Assembly: GCF_004919045.1 (NCBI RefSeq)
Contig: NZ_SWDW01000017.1
Coordinates: 1 to 64,000, forward strand
Length of the DNA stretch: 64,000 nt
Direction of reading: 5' to 3'
DNA from: Sinomonas albida
GTDB lineage: Bacteria; Actinomycetota; Actinomycetes; Actinomycetales; Micrococcaceae
Made by a program: the position numbers and the translations under genes
The notes under the pieces: model-generated
What the model saw: only the letters and a program-made list of their open reading frames with translations
Database searches by the model: none
What the model was told of the DNA's origin: nothing
Shown here: in pieces, positions 26,449-35,858 of the stretch
How the letters are laid out: every line of letters begins with the position of its first letter
Position numbering within the stretch: the first letter of the stretch is position 1

Positions 26449-27561
26449 CTAAAGAGGCCGTCGTCCCATCGCATCCGAGACGGGGGCTGGGGCTGGCGCC
26501 GGCCCCACCGAGGCGCGTTCGACGGCGGGACAGTCGATTTCGAGCCGGCCGTCGCCCGCGGTCTCGGCGAGCCCAAGCAGCACTTGGATGCCGGCGGCGC
26601 CTAGCTCGTAATGAGGGAGTGCGACCGTGGTCAGCGGCGGACGCAGGTGGGCCGCGATGACTTCCTGATTGTCGAAGCCGACGACGGCGATGTCACCCGG
26701 AACCGACAGCCCGCGCTCGCGGAGCCCGTCGTAGAGGCCCATCGCGACCCGGTCGTTATGGCAGAACACCGCCGTCGGGTTCTGGGCCAGAAGCTCTTCT
26801 GCGACACCGTAGCCTCCCTCCTGGTCCGGCCGGGCGTCGAACACGAGCGAAGGTTCGTAGGCGACTCCGGCCTCCTCGATGGCCTCGCGATAGCCGCGGA
26901 GCCGTCCGTCGTGCGCGGGGGACGGGGTCGTGGTGTTGACGACCGCGATCCTCCGGTGCCCCTCGCGGAGCAGGAGCCGTGTGGCGTTCGCGCCGCCCTG
27001 GACCTCGGCTGGCACCACGGCGCGCGCGTCGCGGGCGGGCGAGTAGCAGTTGACGAGGACGAAGTCCGTCTCCTGCAGGGCCTTTGGGACCTCTGCCGCC
27101 CGGTGGTACCAAGTCGAATAGAGGACTCCTCGCACCTGGTGCTCGAGCATCATCGAGATGGCCTCGCGCTCGGCGTCTTCGTTGCCCTCGGTGTTCGCGA
27201 TGAGCAGGACGAATCCATGCTTCCACGCCTCGTCCTGGGCTCCGTGGATGATTTGGCCGGCGAAGGGAGTCGTCGCGATCGCATCGGTCACGAGCCCAAT
27301 GAAGCGCGAACCGCCGCTCACGAGGGTCTTCGCGAGGGCGTTGGGCCGGTAGCCGAGCGTGCGGATCGCGTCGTGGACGCGGGCGCGCGTCTCAGCGCTG
27401 ATCCGTGCATCAGGCTTGTTGTTCACCACAAGGGAGACGGTGGCCACCGAGACAGAAGCCGCCTCCGCAACCTCGCGCATGGTCACGTAGTGGCTCGACT
27501 TGTTCCGTGCCGACGCTCCTGCGGCGTTGCCGCGCCGGCCTGCTGCCTCTTCCGACGTCAT
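26449..27561 (-). CDS. LacI-family regulator of the fructoside locus (copy 2)
   Basis: 370 aa paralog of the LacI at 20499. After a variable N-terminus of about 25 residues comes the HTH (TMREVAEAASVSVATVSLVVNNK) and a sugar-sensing domain with the blocks shared with copy 1 (TLVSGGSRFIGL, GFDNQEVIAAHLRPPLTTVALPHYELGA). It stands alone upstream of GH32 and has two AAACGCTT operators in front of it, so it is probably autoregulated and represses the GH32-ABC operon. Start ATG 27561 is a choice; the HTH begins 25 residues in. Confidence 0.9.
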   Translation of the reverse strand: MTSEEAAGRRGNAAGASARNKSSHYVTMREVAEAASVSVATVSLVVNNKPDARISAETRARVHDAIRTLGYRPNALAKTLVSGGSRFIGLVTDAIATTPFAGQIIHGAQDEAWKHGFVLLIANTEGNEDAEREAISMMLEHQVRGVLYSTWYHRAAEVPKALQETDFVLVNCYSPARDARAVVPAEVQGGANATRLLLREGHRRIAVVNTTTPSPAHDGRLRGYREAIEEAGVAYEPSLVFDARPDQEGGYGVAEELLAQNPTAVFCHNDRVAMGLYDGLRERGLSVPGDIAVVGFDNQEVIAAHLRPPLTTVALPHYELGAAGIQVLLGLAETAGDGRLEIDCPAVERASVGPAPAPAPVSDAMGRRPL

Positions 27562-27610
27562 CGTTCTCGAAGTCTACGGCGGCGCGGTGAGCACCGCTCA
27601 ATTTAGGGGG

Positions 27611-27670
27611 TTAAACGCTTGATCGACCGTGAGGCAATGCAATGCATTCTCCTCGGTTCAAACGCTTTGG
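27611..27670. promoter_or_regulatory. Paired LacI operators upstream of lacI copy 2
   Basis: TTAAACGCTTGATC (27611-27624) and TTCAAACGCTTTGG (27657-27670) share the AAACGCTT core of the GH32 operators; the cores are 47 bp apart, almost the same spacing as in front of GH32. Confidence 0.6.
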
Positions 27671-27800
27671 CCTTCCGTTCGACGACGATTGCCCGCGAGA
27701 ACGCGACCGGGTCGGGCGCCCGGCGCTGCGCGGTCGGGCGCGCCGTTGGTCGCGCTAGGCATCGGCGAGACGGCAGCGTGCCGCCCAGTACCGTTGGCTT

Positions 27801-28256
27801 ATGCTTCTGCGTCCTTTCGCCGAAACCGACCGCGCCGCCGTCGTCGCCCTCTGGTGCGAGGTGGGGCTCACGAGGCCGTGGAACGATCCCGGGAAGGACA
27901 TCGACCGGGCCGTCGCGACGTGGCCGGACCTCTTCCTCGTCGCGGAAGATGCCGCGGCGTCCGGTGACGACGACGGCGAAGGTGGCGGCAGCGCCGTCGT
28001 CGTCGGTACCGCGCTGTGCGGCTACGACGGACACCGCGGCTGGATCTACTATCTCGCCGTGGCGCCCACGCATCAGGGACGCGGGATCGGTCGCGCGCTC
28101 ATCGCGGAGGCGGAGTCGCGCCTCGAGGCGCTCGGCTGTCCCAAGGCCATGCTCATGGTGCGCCGCGGGAACGAGAAGGCCCACGGCTTCTACGGCGGCT
28201 CGGGCTACGCGGAGGACGAGGTCGTGACGTTCGGGAAGCGCCTCATCGCCGACTGA
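27801..28256 (+). CDS. GNAT family acetyltransferase (YpeA-like)
   Basis: 151 aa. It has the GNAT core GWIYYLAVAPTHQGRGIGRALIAEAESRLEALGC with a complete Q-x-x-G-x-G/A acetyl-CoA loop, and NEKAHGFYGGSGYAEDEVVTFGKRL at the end, as in YpeA-type acetyltransferases. An acidic, Gly-rich insert (about 50-66) is unusual. Substrate unknown; isolated gene between the fructoside and hut loci. Confidence 0.85.
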   Translation: MLLRPFAETDRAAVVALWCEVGLTRPWNDPGKDIDRAVATWPDLFLVAEDAAASGDDDGEGGGSAVVVGTALCGYDGHRGWIYYLAVAPTHQGRGIGRALIAEAESRLEALGCPKAMLMVRRGNEKAHGFYGGSGYAEDEVVTFGKRLIAD

Positions 28257-28435
28257 GCGCGACGACTCAACGCGAGGACTGAGCGTCGCCTGGTGTGGGG
28301 TGGCCGGACGCCGGCACCCCTCCGGATTCCGACCGGGATCGGGCGGCGAATCAGCTTGGCTATCGGCGCGTCGGTGGGGCTCGCCGGGCGGCGAGAGCCA
28401 ATCCCGGTCGGCAACTGAAGGCGCCCGGTGGGAAC

Positions 28436-28451
28436 GTCTGGAATTCCGGAC
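28436..28451. promoter_or_regulatory. Putative IclR (HutR) operator upstream of hutU
   Basis: GTCTGGAATTCCGGAC, a palindrome with one mismatched pair, 105 bp before hutU and the best of the five related sites in the window. IclR proteins are known to favour TGGAATTCCA-like palindromes. Confidence 0.65.
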
Positions 28452-28555
28452 AGGTCCCCTCCGAACCCCCTGTTTCCGCGGCCCCCGGCGAGGTGTCATG
28501 GATACAGAAGATCCCCTTGGATCGCGAGACCACCATCACCGACGCAGGAGTCACG

Positions 28556-30334
28556 ATGTCCACCACCGGTCAGGCCCGCAAGGCCGACTTCACCACCGGA
28601 GCCCGCCCGGTCCGCGCCCCGCGCGGCACCGAGATCACCGCCAAGTCCTGGCAGACCGAAGCGCCGATGCGCATGCTCATGAACAACCTCGACCCCGAGG
28701 TTGCCGAGCGCCCGGACGAGCTCGTCGTCTACGGCGGCACCGGCCGGGCCGCGCGCTCGTGGAAGGCCTACGACGCCATCCTCGAGACGCTCAAGGACAT
28801 GGACGACGACGAGACCCTCCTCGTGCAGTCCGGCAAGCCGGTTGGCGTCTTCCGCACCAATGTGTGGGCCCCGCGCGTGCTCATCGCGAACTCGAACCTC
28901 GTAGGCGACTGGGCCAACTGGCCCGAGTTCCGCCGTCTCGAGGCCGAGGGCCTCACGATGTACGGCCAGATGACCGCGGGCTCGTGGATCTACATCGGCA
29001 CGCAGGGCATCCTGCAGGGCACGTACGAGACGTTCGCGGCCGTTGGCCGCAAGCTCATCGCAGAGGGCCGCCACCCCGCCCCGCCCGCGGAGGGTTCGAC
29101 CGAGGGCCCGCTGGCCGGCACCCTGACGCTCACCGGTGGCTGCGGGGGCATGGGCGGCGCCCAGCCGCTCGCCGTGACGCTCAACGACGGCGCCGTGCTG
29201 ATCGTCGACGTCGACGAGACCCGCCTGCGCCGCCGGGCCGGCAAGCGCTACCTCGACGAGGTCGAGACCGACCTCGACGCCGCGATCGCCAAGGTGCTCA
29301 AGGCCAAGGAGGAGCGCCGGGGCTGGTCCGTGGGCTACGTGGGCAACGCGGCCGAGGTGTTCCCGGAGATCCTGCGCCGCCACCGCGCCGGCGAGCTGAC
29401 CGTCGACGTGGTCACCGACCAGACCTCCGCCCACGACCCGCTCTCCTACCTGCCCACCGAATACGCGGTCGAGCAGTGGCACGCCGAGGCCGAGGCTGAC
29501 CCCGAGGGCTTCACTAAGAAGGCCCAGAACGCGATGGCCCGGCACGTGCAGGCCATGGTCGAGTTCCAGGACCAGGGCGCCGAGGTCTTCGACTACGGCA
29601 ACTCGATCCGCGATGAGGCGCGCAAGGGCGGCTACGGCCGTGCGTTCGAGTTCCCCGGGTTCGTCCCGGCGTACATCCGGCCCCTGTTCTGCGAGGGCCT
29701 CGGCCCGTTCCGCTGGGTCGCCCTCTCCGGCGACCCCGAGGACATCCGGGTCACGGACCAGGCGATCAAGGAGCTCTTCCCCGAGAACCGGCACCTGCAC
29801 AAGTGGCTCGACGCCGCCGCAGAGCGCGTCGAGTTCGAGGGCCTCCCGGCCCGAATCTGCTGGCTCGGCTACGGCGAACGCCACAAGGCGGGCCTCCTGT
29901 TCAACAAGCTCGTGGCCGAGGGCAAGGTGAAGGCTCCGATCGTGATCGGCCGCGACCACCTCGACTCCGGCTCCGTCGCCTCTCCTTACCGCGAGACCGA
30001 GGCCATGAAGGACGGCTCCGACGCGATCGCCGACTGGCCCCTCCTCAACGCGCTCACCGCGGCGTCCTCGGGCGCCACGTGGGTCTCGATCCACCACGGC
30101 GGCGGAGTCGGCATCGGTCGCTCGATCCACGCGGGCCAGGTCTCCGTCGCGGATGGCACGGAGCTCGCGGCGGCGAAGCTCACCGCCCTCCTGACCAACG
30201 ACCCCGGCATGGGCGTGATCCGCCACGTCGACGCGGGCTACGAGCGGGCCGCCGAGGTCGCCGCCGAGCGCGGCGTCAAGGTCCCCATGAGCCGCACCCA
30301 CGAACCCGCAGCCGCGACCGAGACTGCGAAGTAA
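28556..30334 (+). CDS. hutU: Urocanate hydratase
   Basis: Converts urocanate to imidazolonepropionate, second step of histidine degradation; an NAD+-dependent cytosolic enzyme. 592 aa. Family signatures: [54 protein letters not shown] (NAD site), the active-site Cys in [17 protein letters not shown], and [28 protein letters not shown] lies 8 nt before ATG 28556. It is followed by hutH after 11 nt and preceded by a putative HutR operator. Confidence 0.97.
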   Translation: MSTTGQARKADFTTGARPVRAPRGTEITAKSWQTEAPMRMLMNNLDPEVAERPDELVVYGGTGRAARSWKAYDAILETLKDMDDDETLLVQSGKPVGVFRTNVWAPRVLIANSNLVGDWANWPEFRRLEAEGLTMYGQMTAGSWIYIGTQGILQGTYETFAAVGRKLIAEGRHPAPPAEGSTEGPLAGTLTLTGGCGGMGGAQPLAVTLNDGAVLIVDVDETRLRRRAGKRYLDEVETDLDAAIAKVLKAKEERRGWSVGYVGNAAEVFPEILRRHRAGELTVDVVTDQTSAHDPLSYLPTEYAVEQWHAEAEADPEGFTKKAQNAMARHVQAMVEFQDQGAEVFDYGNSIRDEARKGGYGRAFEFPGFVPAYIRPLFCEGLGPFRWVALSGDPEDIRVTDQAIKELFPENRHLHKWLDAAAERVEFEGLPARICWLGYGERHKAGLLFNKLVAEGKVKAPIVIGRDHLDSGSVASPYRETEAMKDGSDAIADWPLLNALTAASSGATWVSIHHGGGVGIGRSIHAGQVSVADGTELAAAKLTALLTNDPGMGVIRHVDAGYERAAEVAAERGVKVPMSRTHEPAAATETAK

Positions 30335-30345
30335 GGACGACGACG

Positions 30346-31947
30346 ATGACTCTCACCGCCCCCGAAACCCACCTCCCCACCGAGGTGACCCTCGCCCTCG
30401 GCGGGCTGACCGCGGCGGACGTCGTCGCCGTCGCCCGTCACGGCGCTCACGTGAGCGTCGCGCCCGAGGCGCTCGCCGAGGTGGCCCGCGTCCGCGCCCA
30501 CGTCGAGGAGCTCGCCGCGAGCGAGACCCCCGCCTACGGCATCTCGACGGGCTTCGGCGCCCTCGCGAATCGCCACATCCCGCAGGAACTGCGCACGCAG
30601 CTGCAGAAGTCGCTCATTCGCAGCCACGCGGCCGGCATGGGCCCGGCCGTCGAGCGCGAAGTGGTCCGCGCGCTCATGCTCCTGCGCGCCAAGACGCTCG
30701 CCTCAGGCCGCACGGGCGTCCGCCCGGTGGTGCTCGAGACGTTCGTCAAGCTCCTCAACGCGAACATCACCCCGGTGGTGCGGGAATTCGGCTCGCTGGG
30801 CTGCTCGGGCGACCTGGCCCCGCTTTCCCACGTTGCCCTCGTGCTCATGGGCGAGGGCGAGGCGCTGGGCCCCGACGGCGAGACGTTCGGCGGCCGCGGT
30901 GAGCGGACGACGGCGGAGCTCCTCGCCGAGCACAGCATCGCCCCGGTCACCTTGGCGGAGAAGGAAGGCCTCGCGCTCGTCAACGGCACGGAGGGCATGC
31001 TCGGCATGCTGCTCATGGCCCTCCACGACCTCGACGCCCTCGTGAAGACCGCGGATGTCACGGCGGCCCTCTCGGTGGACGGGCTCATGGGCACCGATCA
31101 GGTGTTCCTGCCCGAGCTCCACGCCGCGCTGCGCCCGCACCCGGGCCAAGCTGCCTCGGCGGCCAACATGCTCGCCGTGCTGGCCGGGTCGAAGATCGTC
31201 GAGTCGCACAAGGTCGGCGACAACCGCGTGCAGGACGCGTACTCGTTGCGCTGCGCCCCGCAGGTGGCCGGCGCCGTCCGCGACACCATCGCCCACGCGC
31301 GCACCGTCGCGGAGCGCGAGCTCGAGGCCGCGATCGACAACCCCGTGGTGCTGCCCGACGGGCGCGTGAGCTCGAACGGCAACTTCCACGGCGCTCCGGT
31401 CGCGTACGTGCTGGACTTCCTCGCGATCGCCGCCGCGGACCTGGCCTCGATGGCCGAGCGCCGCACGGACCGCATGCTCGACCCGGCCCGCTCCCACGGA
31501 CTCCCGGCGTTCCTCGCGGACGATCCGGGCGTCGACTCGGGCCTCATGATCGCCCAGTACACGCAGGCCGGCCTCGTCTCGGACCTGAAGCGCCTTGCCG
31601 TCCCCGCGTCGGTGGATTCGATTCCGAGTTCCGCGATGCAGGAGGACCACGTCTCGATGGGATGGCACGCGGCGCGCAAGCTCCGCAAGGCCGTCGAGAA
31701 TCTGCGCCGCGTGCTCGCGATCGAGCTCGTCACCGCGGCCCGCGCCATCGACCTCCGCACCGCGATGTCGGGCGGCGCGCTCGTCGCCGGACCTGGCGGC
31801 CAAGCGGCGATCTCGGTGCTCCGGCGCTCGGTGCCCGGCCCCGGAGTGGACCGCTTCATGTCTCCCGAGCTGGAGGAGGCGGACCGCGTCCTCGCGGGCG
31901 GCGAGCTGCTCGCAGCGGTGAGCGACGCGGTCGGCGGTCTGGGCTGA
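30346..31947 (+). CDS. hutH: Histidine ammonia-lyase
   Basis: Deaminates histidine to urocanate, first step of the pathway. 533 aa. The electrophilic MIO cofactor forms from the tripeptide in GSLGCSGDLAPLSH (CSG in place of the ASG of most bacteria, as also known in Streptomyces). Other marks: AYGISTGFGALAN near residue 60, GTEGMLGM, QDAYSLRCAPQVAG, and SSAMQEDHVSMGWHAARK. AAGGA precedes ATG 30346; 11 nt after hutU. A strong hairpin ends the unit. Confidence 0.97.
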   Translation: MTLTAPETHLPTEVTLALGGLTAADVVAVARHGAHVSVAPEALAEVARVRAHVEELAASETPAYGISTGFGALANRHIPQELRTQLQKSLIRSHAAGMGPAVEREVVRALMLLRAKTLASGRTGVRPVVLETFVKLLNANITPVVREFGSLGCSGDLAPLSHVALVLMGEGEALGPDGETFGGRGERTTAELLAEHSIAPVTLAEKEGLALVNGTEGMLGMLLMALHDLDALVKTADVTAALSVDGLMGTDQVFLPELHAALRPHPGQAASAANMLAVLAGSKIVESHKVGDNRVQDAYSLRCAPQVAGAVRDTIAHARTVAERELEAAIDNPVVLPDGRVSSNGNFHGAPVAYVLDFLAIAAADLASMAERRTDRMLDPARSHGLPAFLADDPGVDSGLMIAQYTQAGLVSDLKRLAVPASVDSIPSSAMQEDHVSMGWHAARKLRKAVENLRRVLAIELVTAARAIDLRTAMSGGALVAGPGGQAAISVLRRSVPGPGVDRFMSPELEEADRVLAGGELLAAVSDAVGGLG

Positions 31948-31987
31948 CGCCTCTCCTCTCAGGGGCGGTTGGGGAGTGCCGGTGTGC

Positions 31988-32019
31988 CCCTGCGGGCCCG
32001 GGAAACCGGGCTCGCAGGG
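31988..32019 (+). terminator. Terminator of hutUH
   Basis: CCCTGCGGGCCCGG pairs with CCGGGCTCGCAGGG (14 bp with one G-T pair) across a GAAA tetraloop, 40 nt after the hutH stop. Confidence 0.65.
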
Positions 32020-32179
32020 TGGTCTGACCACACCACTATGCGACTGCACAACAAAATTTGGACATCGTCGTCGGAAGCCACATAGCGACGCGCCGCAGGA
32101 ACCGGTAGAAACAGAGAGGCTGCAATGGCGCAGCTCACAATGGTCCTAGAGGGACAGAATCCACGGAGGGGTTAGGGAC

Positions 32180-32416
32180 ATGAAGGCACGCGGAGCAGTT
32201 CTGACCAGACGAGGCGCGCACCAGGCGCCGATCGCCGACTGGACGGAGCTGCGGGCCGGGGATCCGATCGAGATCATCAAGCACGCGCAGCTCGTGGCCG
32301 CGGGGCGAGTCGAGGAAGTCTCGCTGAGCGGCAACGTGCTGTGGATTGAGGCTGACGGTGGCGAGGCGCGTCGACTTTTCCTGAAGTCCGACGGCGTGCT
32401 CGTGCGCCGCGCGTAA
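32180..32416 (+). CDS. Small hypothetical protein
   Basis: 78 aa, start MKARGAVLTRRGAHQAPIADW, predicted mostly beta (EIIKHAQLVAAGRVEEVSLSGNVLWIEADGGEARRLFLKSDGV), which looks like a small SH3/Hfq-like barrel. Strong Shine-Dalgarno GGAGGGG 9 nt before ATG 32180. I do not recognise the family. Followed by a clear terminator, so it is an independent gene. Confidence 0.65.
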   Translation: MKARGAVLTRRGAHQAPIADWTELRAGDPIEIIKHAQLVAAGRVEEVSLSGNVLWIEADGGEARRLFLKSDGVLVRRA

Positions 32417-32455
32417 GGGTTCCCTCGCTCGCAACGTAGGAACACTCGCAATTCA

Positions 32456-32489
32456 GCGGGCCCCGCGCCGATGACGGTGCGGGGCCCGC
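32456..32489 (+). terminator. Terminator after the small gene
   Basis: Perfect 11-bp stem GCGGGCCCCGC with its complement around a 12-nt loop, followed by GCGCGTTTGTG, 40 nt after the stop. Confidence 0.6.
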
Positions 32490-32599
32490 GCGCGTTTGTG
32501 GAGCACTTGCGCCGAGTTGGCCAGTGCTTGCGCTGGGCGGACCAGGCGTGCCGCGCGCGGAATCAAGACTGCTGGGGAGCAGGCAAGTAGCCTGTGGCC

Positions 32600-32986
32600 A
32601 TGGTCATCGCTGGACTCGTCCTCGCGGGCATCGCCGCGCTCATCCACGTCTACATCTTCTACTTGGAGTCGTTCGCGTGGACCGCTGCGCGGACCCGAGC
32701 CACGTTCGGGACCTCGGTCGAGCAGGCGGAGGCGAGCCGTGAGCTGGCCTTCAATCAGGGGTTCTACAACCTGTTCCTCGCCATCGCGGCCGGGCTCGGC
32801 GTGGTCCTGGTCGCGGCGGGGGCGACAGCCGTCGGCGCCACGCTGGTGTTCGTCGGGGCCGGTTCGATGGTCGCCGCGGGGCTGGTGCTTGTGCTCTCGT
32901 CGCCTTCGAAGGCCAGGGCCGCCCTCACTCAGCTCGTGCCGCCCGCGCTCGGGGTGGTCTTCCTCGCGATCGGCCTCGCGTCCTAG
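32600..32986 (+). CDS. DUF1304 family membrane protein
   Basis: 128 aa, four membrane helices, with IHVYIFYLESFAWTAARTRATFG and NQGFYNLFLAIAAGLG, the conserved segments of DUF1304. The role of the family is unknown. The first ATG (32600) is used; a GTG two codons upstream (32594) is equally possible. Monocistronic; the convergent hutG ends 27 bp away. Confidence 0.82.
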   Translation: MVIAGLVLAGIAALIHVYIFYLESFAWTAARTRATFGTSVEQAEASRELAFNQGFYNLFLAIAAGLGVVLVAAGATAVGATLVFVGAGSMVAAGLVLVLSSPSKARAALTQLVPPALGVVFLAIGLAS

Positions 32987-33013
32987 CCGAGCGGGCCTTC
33001 ACATCCGGCCGCG

Positions 33014-34021
33014 CTACCCCAGTATGGTGTCGACGAGTCGCGCTGCGACGCGCGCGGTGCGACCGTCGACGTCGTACCTCGGGTTGAGCTCGGCGAGGTC
33101 CGCGTGCACGAGCTTGCCGCTTGCCACGACGCGACGCACGACGGCGACGATCACCTCGAGCGGCACGCCAAACGCCGCTGGGGCAGAGACGCCGGGGGCC
33201 ACGGCGGCGGGGAGGACGTCGAGGTCGATCGTCAGGTACACGGCGTCGAGCCCCGCGAGGAAGTCTTCGACGAACGCCTCGGCGGTCTCCCGGCTCGCGT
33301 ATTCGTCGAGGAGGTAGCGCACGCCGAGCTCGTCCGCCCGGCGGAAGAGCGCGAGCGTATTGTTGGGCCTCGAGATGCCGACCACGGCGTACTCGAGCGT
33401 GCGCCCCGCCGCGGCTTCCGCGCGGGCCATCTGCAGGAACGGGGTGCCGGAGCTAGGCCGAGCCTCGTCGCGGAGGTCGAAGTGCGCATCGAGGTTGAGC
33501 ACGCCGACGCGCCGACCGGACGCTGACTCCGCGTCGACAACCCCGAGGTAGCTCGCGAACGCCGTCTCGTGTCCCCCTCCGAGCGTCACGGTGAGCGCGC
33601 CCGCGTCGATCAGTGCGGAGACCACCTCGCCGCAGCGCTCCTGGCCGCCCTCGAGATCGCCCGGCACCTCGTCCGAACCGAGGCTCACGGCGACGTCGCC
33701 GGCGTCGAACACGTCGCGCTCGAGGTGGAACGCAAGCGGGCCCAAGGCCGCGCGCACGGCCGCGGGCGCCGCCGCGGCGCCGATCCGGCCCTTGTTGCGC
33801 CGCACGCCCTCGTCGGAGCGGAAGCCGAGGAGCACGCCCGGGCGCCGCGCGCCGTCGTCCGCTGTGCGCGCCGCATCCACCGCCTCGGCCAGGGCCTCGG
33901 GGGACCAGGCTCGCACGGCCTGCCACCAGCGGCGATGCTCGGGGGCGTCGCCGTCGTGCCGCCCGGACCACGGCTCGCTCGGGACATCGACGGGCAACAC
34001 AGGGCGAGTGGCATCCTTCAT
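33014..34021 (-). CDS. hutG: Formimidoylglutamase
   Basis: Hydrolyses N-formimino-glutamate to glutamate and formamide, last step of one branch of histidine degradation. 335 aa, ureohydrolase (arginase) fold with two Mn ions. Metal motifs: GGGHE, NLDAHFDLRD and LTIDLDVLPA. Its position 1 kb from hutUH favours HutG over agmatinase or arginase. ATG 34021 is used; the frame is open further upstream without support. A palindrome related to the hutU operator lies 55 bp before the start. hutI (imidazolonepropionase) is not in the window. Confidence 0.85.
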   Translation of the reverse strand: MKDATRPVLPVDVPSEPWSGRHDGDAPEHRRWWQAVRAWSPEALAEAVDAARTADDGARRPGVLLGFRSDEGVRRNKGRIGAAAAPAAVRAALGPLAFHLERDVFDAGDVAVSLGSDEVPGDLEGGQERCGEVVSALIDAGALTVTLGGGHETAFASYLGVVDAESASGRRVGVLNLDAHFDLRDEARPSSGTPFLQMARAEAAAGRTLEYAVVGISRPNNTLALFRRADELGVRYLLDEYASRETAEAFVEDFLAGLDAVYLTIDLDVLPAAVAPGVSAPAAFGVPLEVIVAVVRRVVASGKLVHADLAELNPRYDVDGRTARVAARLVDTILG

Positions 34022-34075
34022 CCCCCCAGCACATCGCACAGGCCGCCGCCGGCGCCAGTGTCTGGGGGAAGAGAT

Positions 34076-34091
34076 GTCCGGGACTCCGGAT
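34076..34091. promoter_or_regulatory. Putative IclR (HutR) operator upstream of hutG
   Basis: GTCCGGGACTCCGGAT matches the hutU site at 12 of 16 positions; all four differences are transitions. It is centred about 62 bp before hutG and 110 bp before the divergent kinase gene. Confidence 0.45.
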
Positions 34092-34194
34092 GCGCGCCGT
34101 CCCGACAGGTCGCCGCGCCTTCTTGAAGCGCGCATTGACCGTTCTGTCACACAATTGGTTGTGTCGGCGAACTATCTCGAAACGGGAGAGCGTA

Positions 34195-35844
34195 GTGGAG
34201 AAACTGCTGGACGTCCTGGTGCTGGGCAGGGGCCAGTTCCACGAGCTGAGCATGAGAGGCCGAGTCCTCTTGAGCCAGCTCCCACTCAACCTCACGATGC
34301 TCCTCGTGTGCGCGGTGGTCGCGTTCGCGGATCCGCGCAAGCTCTCGGACACCGGCTTCGTGGCCGGGCAGGTCATCTCGGTGGTGATCTTCGCGCTGTG
34401 TGCCGTGATTCCGTGGAACCGGTTGCCGTACGGATCGTTCCTTGTGATCCCGTTCCTCGATTTTCTTCCCGTGGGCCTCGTCCGGTCCTCCGCCTCGGAC
34501 GCGCTCACCGGTCTGGGCCTCCTCGCGGTGTTCCCCGTCATGTGGCTTGCCGGCTCGGGCTATCGGACCCGCCTCATGGTTCCACTCGGGGGCGCGGCGA
34601 CGCTCGTCATGGTGTGGGTGCCGCTGGCCATTGCGCACACCCTCGACCCCCGTTCCCTCGCCGCGGAACTCGTCACGCCGTTCATGATGCTCGCGATCGG
34701 GGTCGGGACCTCCGTCATGACCGCCAGCAGCATGGCCCAGCAGGCGCGCGTCGAGGAGCTGCTCGCGAGGAGCGAGACGCGCGAACGCCTCCTCGACACG
34801 GTCCTCGAGACCGTCGACGTCGGCGTCCTGGTCCTAGATGCCGACGGAAAGGGTACGTTCGCCAACTCGAAGCAGGTCGAGGTCTATGCGGCCGCGGTCC
34901 CGGCCGACGGCATCGGGGAGGAGCTCGAATCCCAGATGATGATCTACCGCGAGGGGTCCGACGAGCCGCTTCCTCCCGAGCAATGGGCGGTTGAGCGGGC
35001 GCTCGCTGGCGAAGAGATCGAACACGAACTGTTCACGCTCGGCCGAGGCACCGCAGCCCGCACGGTATCGGTGACGGTCCGCGGCTTCTCCGACGCGTCG
35101 GGATCGCATGCCGGGACCGTCGTAGCCTCCGCGGACGTTACCGACGTCGTCATGGCGGTCCGGGCCAGGGACCGGTTCCTCTCGGTCATGTCGCACGAGT
35201 TCCGCACGCCGATCGGGAACATCCTGGGCTACGCCGAGATGGTGCTCGACGATCCGCTCCTGAGCCCTGCGTCGCGCGGGGATCTCCAGGTGATCAGCCG
35301 CAATGCGGAACACGTGAATCAGATGGTCGACGATATTCTCGCCGCCGCGGTGACGGGACCTGCCGCGGCGGCCATCCGCCTGCCGGTCGACTTCGCTGCG
35401 CTCGTCCGGGAGGCCGGGGACTCCTCGGGCCCGGCAGCGCACCGCCGCGGCATCGGGCTGGACGTCCGCCTGGACGGGGCCCTCCCCATCCTCGGCGACC
35501 GGACGGGCCTCGCGAGGGTCCTCGACAACCTCATCTCGAACGCGATCAAGTACTCGGGCACAGGAACGCGGGTTGTGCTGAGCGCGTCGCGGGAGGGCGG
35601 CTGGGCCCAGTGCACCGTTCAGGACTACGGGATCGGCATCCCCGCCGGGGATCTCGAGCAGATCTTCACGCATTTCGGCCGCAGCTCCAACGTGGTGGGC
35701 ACGGACATCCCCGGAACCGGCCTCGGCCTGGCGCTCGCCAAGGAAGTCGTGGAGAAGCACCGCGGCACCATTTCCTGCACGAGCGAGGTGGGGGTAGGCA
35801 GCACCTTCACGGTGCGCCTTCCGCTCCGGCGCGAGCCGGTCTGA
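34195..35844 (+). CDS. Membrane sensor histidine kinase
   Basis: 549 aa. The N-terminal part (about 20-190) has six or so membrane helices, followed by a coiled linker, a PAS-like domain (RERLLDTVLETVDVGVLVLDADGKG), a HisKA domain with phospho-His334 in VMSHEFRTPIGNILGY and a HATPase domain with LDNLISNAIKYS (N box), DYGIGIPAGDLEQIF (G1) and GTGLGLALAKEVVEKH (G2). It starts with GTG 34195, GGGAG 7 nt upstream. A response regulator lies 660 bp downstream on the same strand; they are presumably partners in control of the TasA-like locus. Signal unknown. Confidence 0.9.
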   Translation: MEKLLDVLVLGRGQFHELSMRGRVLLSQLPLNLTMLLVCAVVAFADPRKLSDTGFVAGQVISVVIFALCAVIPWNRLPYGSFLVIPFLDFLPVGLVRSSASDALTGLGLLAVFPVMWLAGSGYRTRLMVPLGGAATLVMVWVPLAIAHTLDPRSLAAELVTPFMMLAIGVGTSVMTASSMAQQARVEELLARSETRERLLDTVLETVDVGVLVLDADGKGTFANSKQVEVYAAAVPADGIGEELESQMMIYREGSDEPLPPEQWAVERALAGEEIEHELFTLGRGTAARTVSVTVRGFSDASGSHAGTVVASADVTDVVMAVRARDRFLSVMSHEFRTPIGNILGYAEMVLDDPLLSPASRGDLQVISRNAEHVNQMVDDILAAAVTGPAAAAIRLPVDFAALVREAGDSSGPAAHRRGIGLDVRLDGALPILGDRTGLARVLDNLISNAIKYSGTGTRVVLSASREGGWAQCTVQDYGIGIPAGDLEQIFTHFGRSSNVVGTDIPGTGLGLALAKEVVEKHRGTISCTSEVGVGSTFTVRLPLRREPV

Positions 35845-35858
35845 TCAGCGGCGGCCCC

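Noticed and set aside
28300-29499. Long frames overlapping hutU (399 aa plus, 601 aa minus)
   Set aside because: Shadows of hutU codon bias.
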